The notes beneath the pieces are model-generated. The model saw nothing but the letters and a program-made list of their open reading frames with translations, did not search any database and was not told the origin of the DNA. Shown here piece by piece: positions 57,676 to 64,000 of a stretch of 64,000 nt of DNA. This stretch comes from Sipunculus nudus (Eukaryota; Annelida; Sipuncula; Golfingiida; Sipunculidae), in assembly GCA_026874595.1 (NCBI GenBank), contig CM049316.1, positions 57,545,676-57,609,675 of the forward strand, read 5' to 3'. Position 1 is the first letter of the stretch, and every line of letters starts with the position of its first letter. Position numbers and translations under genes: made by a program.

Positions 57676-57905
57676 AATTCTGGTCAAGTGTTTTTAATTT
57701 TGATTAGCTATGAGTGCTAATCAATTCTGGTCAAGTGTTAATCATTTTGATTAGCTATGAGTGCTAATCAATTCTGGTCAAGTGTTAATCATTTTGATTA
57801 GCTATGAGTTCCAAAAAATTCTGGTCAAGTGTTAATCATTTTGATTAGCTATGAGTGCTAATCAGTTCTGGTCAAGTGTTAATCATTTTGTTTAGCTGTG
57901 TAGTA
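57676..57905 (+). repeat. 47-bp minisatellite, five copies
   Basis: AATTCTGGTCAAGTGTTAAT then CATTTTGATTAGCTATGAGTG recurs at 57676, 57723, 57770, 57817 and 57864, an exact 47-bp period with very few differences. Confidence 0.95.
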
Positions 57906-59713
57906 GGTGGGTTAAGTGACTTTTGACTTCATTTCATGATGCAAAGGTCCCCTTTGGCATAAAAGTACCTTAGGGTCATAGGAATAAATTTATCCAAAGA
58001 CACAAGTTAGATCTCCCTTAGTATGTGAAATATATGCAAATTATTCAAAATGGCCACCGAAAATACTCCAAACCCCATATGCTTGCTGCTGTTACAGCTA
58101 TAATGACAAATGTTGTGTCAAAATATACATTTTCGTGGTCAAGGAATCCAATGAAATAGGTTTCCAGATTGAGAAAACAATAGTTTTCTTCTTAACATGA
58201 AAATCTGAGGTAAAATGGGCACATTTCATAAAACATCAGTGATTTTCTTCCATTATGGTAATCTGAGACACTTCTTATCCATGTCTTTGGCATTTGGGAG
58301 GTATTAAACAGGTGTGAATAGACCATGAAGACGCGTCTAACTGAACGCAATCCTCAATCGACATACATAGAGCATGAAACCACAGGAAATTTAATGCATT
58401 AACTAGAGACTTACTGGTACGTGGCACTTACTTAATCTGAGTTTAGGCAGTACAGCAAGACCATGGTATTACAAGGACAGATATACAGTTTTTTTTTTCT
58501 TTTAAGAATCACCCAATGAAATATCCACATTCTTGGTCTTGCGTCAATATATACACACACTGTTCAATAAACCCACACACGATGCTCTATTACTAGCAAA
58601 TATACATAAGGCCTGGGTTGTGGTTTATCCGCATGTGCTGTAATTTCATTTATATACATTATCTGGGTAATACGACATAAACTGACCCTTCTGGGCCTCA
58701 CAACATGCATAGGATTCACTTGGCAAAAACCAGAGTACCAGTACACACAGGAATGTCTTCCACAGGAATGGGAAGACATTCCTGTAACAAAACTCAATAA
58801 TGTTGCCAACTGTAGTTTCTTCCCAGTATCTTACATTTTATATTTTGTTTGAGACACATATTATCTATCTCCTGATGGTCAACCCTTAATAGTACATGAT
58901 CAAGGCCAAAAGCACAAAGGCATCAGTCATTGACTTTCTTTGTTTTTATGCTTCACCAGTTAGTTATTGGGTTTTATAGGGAAATACACGTATCCTGAAA
59001 ACTGTGTTCGTATTTCTATTTTCACAAGTAACGTCAAGTAACTGAAGGAATTAGATGTGTTATGTTTTATTGTGGATGGAATGATTGTTGAAGTAATGAA
59101 GTAATATATAGTATTCATCCTACCTTGAAATTATGGGGAAAGTATGCAAATTTCAATAAATTTTAGTATCATCATGAAAACTTAATATCTTTGATTGTTA
59201 TTGTATTATATTCCTTTATAAGTTCTTGTTTATTATCCTTATATATAAAGGGGAGCATTTAATAGCAGTGTATATGTACCCGATCTGTGCGATTCACTGC
59301 ATACAGAGCATAAAACATTAAACAACAAAGTGATAAACATATTTGTATTAAGTGGAGAAATAATTAAGCTGTATGCTATTCGAATAATATATAATTATGC
59401 TTATAATTATGATCAGATATCATTTAATTGAACGTAAGAACACACTTCCATAGTCTTGCTTCCGTAAGTTTCCGAAATTACTGCCATGTTCTGGAATACA
59501 ATATCTCTATAATACCTCTTAAACCATACGTTTTGCACGGCTTACGTAGGTTTCACTCTGTCACAGGCGGAGTACACAGAGGTATTGGCAGCTGTACAAA
59601 GTGGACATGAGAATTTCTTTATTGCCAACAGAATATTATCGTCTGCTTAAGCCTCATTGTACAACTTTCAGGTCTTGTGCGATATAATCATCACATAATC
59701 TATTTAAGATTTT
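57906..59713. other. PDCD5 intron, no gene recognised
   Basis: AT-rich. The one clear structure is a 15-bp perfect inverted repeat at 58747-58785. No further PDCD5 exon was seen. Confidence 0.5.
58747..58785. repeat. Perfect 15-bp hairpin
   Basis: ACAGGAATGTCTTCC (58747-58761) and GGAAGACATTCCTGT (58771-58785) are exact complements around the 9-base loop ACAGGAATG, which itself repeats the start of the stem. Confidence 0.85.
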
Positions 59714-60840
59714 TAGCTCAGCTGACTTTCAGTCATGCTGGGCTATAGCGATGGGTCTTTGTCCGTCGTCCTTCCGTCTGTCCGTCCGGCCGGCCGTCCG
59801 GCCAGCCGTCCGTCTGTTAGCAGGGCACAAATCGTAACCGTAGGGGCTAGGGCCATGAACCCTATGCAGTCTTAGAGGTTATAAAAAGATCTCCTGGCAA
59901 ACCTGAAATTAGGTCACTGCTACCTATATTCTCGAAGTTATGGGGTGTGTTTGCACCCCCCAGAAATAACTCTTTGAGACAAAATTTTCATCCCAAACCT
60001 TCCATCTTTCACATACAGCTCACCTACCAACAGGGGAAGAACCATAATTTTTTTGAGGTCAAAAGGTCAAAGGTCAAGGTCACAGGAGCCTCTTCTTTGA
60101 AAAGCGTGTGGATGCATTTTAAGCCAACCCTTTCACCCCAATTCTTTGATTTTTCACATATAGCTCACCTACTAAGTTGGAGAAGAATCCTATAGATTTT
60201 GAGGTCACAAGGTCAAAGGTCAGGGTCACAGGATCCACTTCTTTGAAAAGTTTGTGGACACATTTCAAGCTAGACTTTTCATTCCAAACCTTCCAGCACT
60301 GATATCGCTTCTCAGCCAACAGGGGAAAAGACCTGTTGATTTTGAGGTCAAAGGTCAAGTTCACAGCACCCACTCCTTGCGTGGAATCATTTTCAGGCAA
60401 ACTTTTCAATCTGTACCTTCCATCTGTCATATATGGCTTACCTACCAATAAGGGAGGAAGCCTATTGATGTTGAGGTCAAAAAGTCAAAGGTCAAGGTCA
60501 CAATATTTAATTGTTCTAAATGCTTGTGAGCATATTTCAAGTGTAACTGTTCAACCCAAACCTTCAGTCTTTCACATATGCCACATCTATGCATCACTCA
60601 GTTTGACTCAAACTTCATATTTATGGGTCTTTTTGCTTGAATAAATAACTTATTGATTTTGGGGTCAGCTGGTCAGCAGGTTAAAGGTTGCAGGTCAAAG
60701 TTATTCACCCATTGGTTGCCAAGTAATTACACCAGATTTTAGTGGTTAGTAGTTACCCATCATTTAGAAAGAATCCAGTTGATATATGGGCAAAAGGCCA
60801 AGGTCATAGGTCAGGGATGTTCACAATTACTTATTTTATA
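59714..60840 (-). repeat. Family A-ended repeat with internal tandem units carrying AGGTCA arrays
   Basis: Opens (+ strand) with the hairpin TAGCTCAGCTGACTTTCAGT... (59714-59744) and a GTCCGTCCGGCCGGCCGTCC tract, i.e. the family A terminus inverted. The interior is different: units of about 129-146 bp with TTGAGGTC at 60053, 60199, 60342 and 60471, each with several AGGTCA half-sites, and CACCTACYAA blocks. Confidence 0.8.
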
Positions 60841-62165
60841 GACCATCTCTATTTTTCTTGTACATATAACCATCCCACTCCAGCTGGTACATCTCCCTGT
60901 GTGGCTGTAATTGTGAGTGACACTGGTGACATATGACTCCCTTTTGTATCAGCCTATTAAGTGATAAGGCTCAGTGATAAGTACCTCATTACTTCATAAC
61001 AAAAACACTGTTGTCAGAATGCTTCAGCCAGGCATTAAGACTATGAGAGTATAGTATTAAGGTTTAGCTTCTGATTTATAAGATGATGGGAACATTTTGC
61101 AGTTTATTTTATGGAATCCTAGCAATAAACTTAGTTTCCTAGATATCTGAATATTTTAATATATATCACCACATATAAAAGCAAGTGTTTGTTCTCATAA
61201 TATGTGGATGTGTACCTTGATTTAGGATGGCTTTTTGTTTTATTTCAAGACTCTTAGTCATGCTTTCTGCATTTCTTTTCTTTCAGGTTTGGCAGTTTAC
61301 CTACCCTGCTGACCCCATTGAAAAGCAGAGTGATAATAAAAAATATTGGACTTACACTTTTTACAATTGCATATCTATAAATCTGATATGAGGGCCTGGA
61401 CATGCCTTTTGAATTATTTTGGGCATTCATTACTGGAAAATTTGCCCCAAGTTTGGTCTCTTATTGGAGAATGTGGGATATCAAATGTCATACTTGTCAG
61501 AAATCCATTATATCTGCCAGTTAGCCACCTTAGAAATTCTTTCTTCAGTGCAGTTTCAGTAATTTTTCTTTAATGTTTGGTCCGATTTAGAGAATGTTTG
61601 TTGTCTGATTTCAGACTTGTCAGAAGTCCAATATGGCCACCAGGCAACCATCTTTTAATTCCTTTTGATCATATTATCTCAAGAACAGTTAAAGTGAATG
61701 CAGTTGGATGTATATTTATGTAATCTTGTAAAGGATTGGGTCAAATATTTCTGAATAAATATTACCATCATTTATAAAAGTGCAGTACAGTTGGCTTGTA
61801 TTGAATAAAAATTCATACAGAAGCACCTGTTTCTCAATAATTCTTGCATGTATTTCCTTGATTTTTGCTATATATTTTGATCTTATATTTGCCCTTTGTG
61901 GTGTTCCTTTGAGACTGACAGGTTTCAAGCCAGCTGTTGGAATAGTTCCTGATAGCTTAACAATCATGCATTTTCCTCAGACCATCAATTCACTGTGTTT
62001 TAACCAGACAAAGGTGATATATATTTCTGTTGTCATAGAAAATTTTCAACAAATTGGCAAATTGGTTCTTCAAAATTTGACTGGAAGTTGTGAATCTCAG
62101 TCCATGATGTCACAGGTCATGCTTGGCAGCTGAGCGTCATGACCCATGGGTCACTTGTTTTTTAT
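60841..62165. repeat. Low-definition dispersed repeat ending in the CCATGG module
   Basis: 61440-61640 has two related blocks (CTTGTCAGAAATCCATTATA / CTTGTCAGAAGTCCAATATG, then GCCA..AGCCACCTT / GCCACCAGGCAACCAT). 62125-62160 reads CAGCTGAGCGTCATGACCCA then TGGGTCACTTG, the reverse of the module seen at 3545, 19135 and 52143. Confidence 0.55.
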
Positions 62166-63435
62166 AAAAATGGAAGCACCTATTTCACAGAATCTAGCAT
62201 TCTGGATAGTGAAGTCCATTGCACGAATCACATTAGTCAAACCTCCTTATGCCCAGAAAGTCAGTACTACTATCAGAGTTTTCACAGGACAGTCACAAAT
62301 TGATAAACTTGGCCAAACATTGTTTGTTTACAGACCTAGTCAAACTGCATTTGAGAATGTGTGTATACTTCTGAAGCCAAATCCTCAAACATCTATCTTT
62401 TAGATTGGAGTGATTCCTGGACATTGGTGTTTATTAATATTTATAATGAACTTAATAGCTGTCTGATATCCGTTGAAATTCAAACGAGTAAGCACAACAT
62501 GTATTATGATCTTAGAAATCTCCCTAAAAACCCAAAGGTGACCTGTTATGGTCCTACTTGCCAAATTTATCTGCAGAATATCGGCAGGTGACCCTGAAAA
62601 ACTGAGGAGCATTGCACTTCAATTAAAAATATTGAATTGTGTGCATAGGAATTAACACATGGTGGTACCACAGCATAAATTAAAGAAAACCTATATCTTG
62701 CTTCATAGGTTAAATAAAATGTCCAGTGCTGTTTATGTTATAGGCCCTTCGCCTTTTAAGTGATATTTGTTGCGCGTCTTGCTGACGTCAAAGCAATTTG
62801 AGCCCCTTTTTTAGGTTAGTTGTGACGAACTGTAAAAATATAACATACACATTTTATTAAACTTATTAGCAAGAATTAGTTTTTCTGAAAAAAAAAACAG
62901 ATTATTTGTTTGATTGGAAATGTGAGAGAATTTGCTGAAGAGGTCAGAGACAAGTAACATGACGGGAGCTGCCGCTGTTTATCAACGTTGCCCATGCCTG
63001 AAAGGGTTATACATAGTAACCGAAGCTGCTGGTGCGACATGACTGATTGGAGTTGCTAAATAAGTTCATCAGAGAATACCTAACTTTGGAGAATCATTGA
63101 CAAATGGTCAGTTTTACAACCCAAAAAAAAATTGTTTTCCACTGATGGATCTAAAAAGGTTTTTCTCTTGGTGTAAGCCCTGACACTTGTATACTCCCAC
63201 GTACTGATAACTTAATTTCCTAGGTGTGTTCGGGGTATTGTTAGGTTAAATGACATATTATTCTCATTTACTTCCCAATGGACATTGGACACCAGGAACA
63301 TGTGGACCAGGAGGTCCTCAGGGAGTACATGTGAGATCCTTTTGCCCAAAGATTATAGCTGATTTTAGGCAAAGGAAAGAAATGTCTTTGGACGCAAAGT
63401 TTAAAAAAAGAGCTAATCACTGAGAACATGAAACA
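62166..63435. other. No gene recognised
   Basis: Several open frames of 60-85 codons overlap on both strands at 62146-62612 without any motif. Nothing else was seen. Confidence 0.45.
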
Positions 63436-63570
63436 TAGGAGTCGAGTGGTAATAGACTTTGATCTCTGTGCTGGCTATATCAGGTTCAATTCCTAGGACA
63501 GCTATGAGAATAGATGACAGTGACCCTTTCCAGGTCAGTAGTTTCTCTGGGTCCATGTAAAGTAATAAAG
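63436..63570 (+). repeat. tRNA-derived SINE
   Basis: A-box-like GTCGAGTGGTAATAGACTT at 63441 and a perfect B box GGTTCAATTCC at 63483-63493. AGTTTCTCTGGGTCCATGTA follows about 50 bp later, as in the body of many metazoan tRNA-derived SINEs. The acceptor stem pairs only partly. Confidence 0.6.
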
Positions 63571-64000
63571 TTACAATTTATCTAATTCTAAACTTTATTG
63601 AATTACATTTAGACATTACATTCAACACTTTCTGCTTCTCTGTTATGACTAGTGTAAAAAGGTTATATAGCACGGAAATTAGAGGTAAAGCCTGTTAGGC
63701 GGACTTGGCATCTCGCCTTCTTACTTTGCTTATACTTCGGTTGCAAGTTTTTTATTATTGCATCATTAACATGCAATATGTGAACAAAGTTTTCAGGATA
63801 TATCACAATAAAAACCTAAACTAAGCATAAACACCAAGAATGTCAAGGACTGATGGCTTTTTTTGCTTTCAGCATTGATCATTTACTATTATGGGTTGGC
63901 CATCATGAGATAGATCGTGAGATAGATAAGATGCATTTCAAGCAATATATTCTGTCGAATATCAAAATGTTAGATTCTGGGAAGGAACCACAATTGGCAC
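63571..64000. other. Right edge, nothing recognised
   Basis: AT-rich, presumably still PDCD5 intron. No exon or repeat was identified. Confidence 0.4.

Noticed and set aside
61288-61375. Possible PDCD5 exon 3 after TTCTTTCAG
   Set aside because: In the required phase it hits a stop soon and does not give the LSNLALVKPEK-type segment.

Overview
This is animal genomic DNA, and the style of its repeats suggests a mollusc, most likely a bivalve. The genes have short phase-consistent exons with canonical GT/AG borders and very long introns. Most of the window is AT-rich dispersed repeat of many families, including an L1-like element, a CR1-like RT remnant, a Ty3/gypsy-like LTR element, hAT-, pogo- and Harbinger-type TIR elements, tRNA-derived SINE fragments and minisatellites. 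The species call is inference; the eukaryotic gene structure is seen directly.

Three host genes are supported. (1) A CCNDBP1 (cyclin-D1-binding protein 1 / GCIP) orthologue runs leftward across most of the window. Its ATG exon is at 49119-49247, six more exons lie at 46840-46902, 46211-46290, 3403-3484, 2406-2502, 1526-1596 and 93-169, and it leaves the window at the left edge. The reading frame passes through all seven exons and gives about 192 residues. Its intron between 46210 and 3485 is about 42.7 kb. (2) Inside that intron, on the same strand, sits a complete uninterrupted 848-codon prominin (CD133-family) gene at 23251-25797, which looks like an intact retrogene. (3) PDCD5 starts on the + strand at 56016 and its second exon is at 56922-57039; the rest lies to the right. 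CCNDBP1 and PDCD5 are arranged head to head with about 6.8 kb between their start codons.

Layout: 1-3.5 kb CCNDBP1 3'-side exons. 4.25-5.47 kb TA-flanked TIR element. 5.71-14.37 kb a full-length L1-like retrotransposon on the minus strand, with a 16-bp exact target-site duplication, ORF1, ORF2 and a 3.6 kb ORF1-ORF2 spacer that seems to hold a second insertion. 15-23 kb palindromic-monomer repeats with nested MITEs and two larger repeat families. 23-26 kb prominin. 27.4-29.3 kb a CR1-like fragment split by a pogo-type MITE. 29.4-35.7 kb a nonautonomous gypsy-like LTR element whose 3' LTR is broken by a 3.7 kb TIR element, itself broken by a 1.1 kb hAT MITE. 35.5-37.3 kb a nearly identical 873-bp tandem duplication. 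37-46 kb more repeat families. 46-49 kb CCNDBP1 5' exons. 50-55 kb duplicated and palindromic repeats. 56-57 kb PDCD5. 57-64 kb minisatellites, a repeat carrying nuclear-receptor half-site arrays, and SINE-like sequence.

The host genes do not form an operon or pathway. The window's main interest is a giant intron used as a landing site for a retrogene and for several generations of nested transposons whose insertion order can be read from duplicated target sites.
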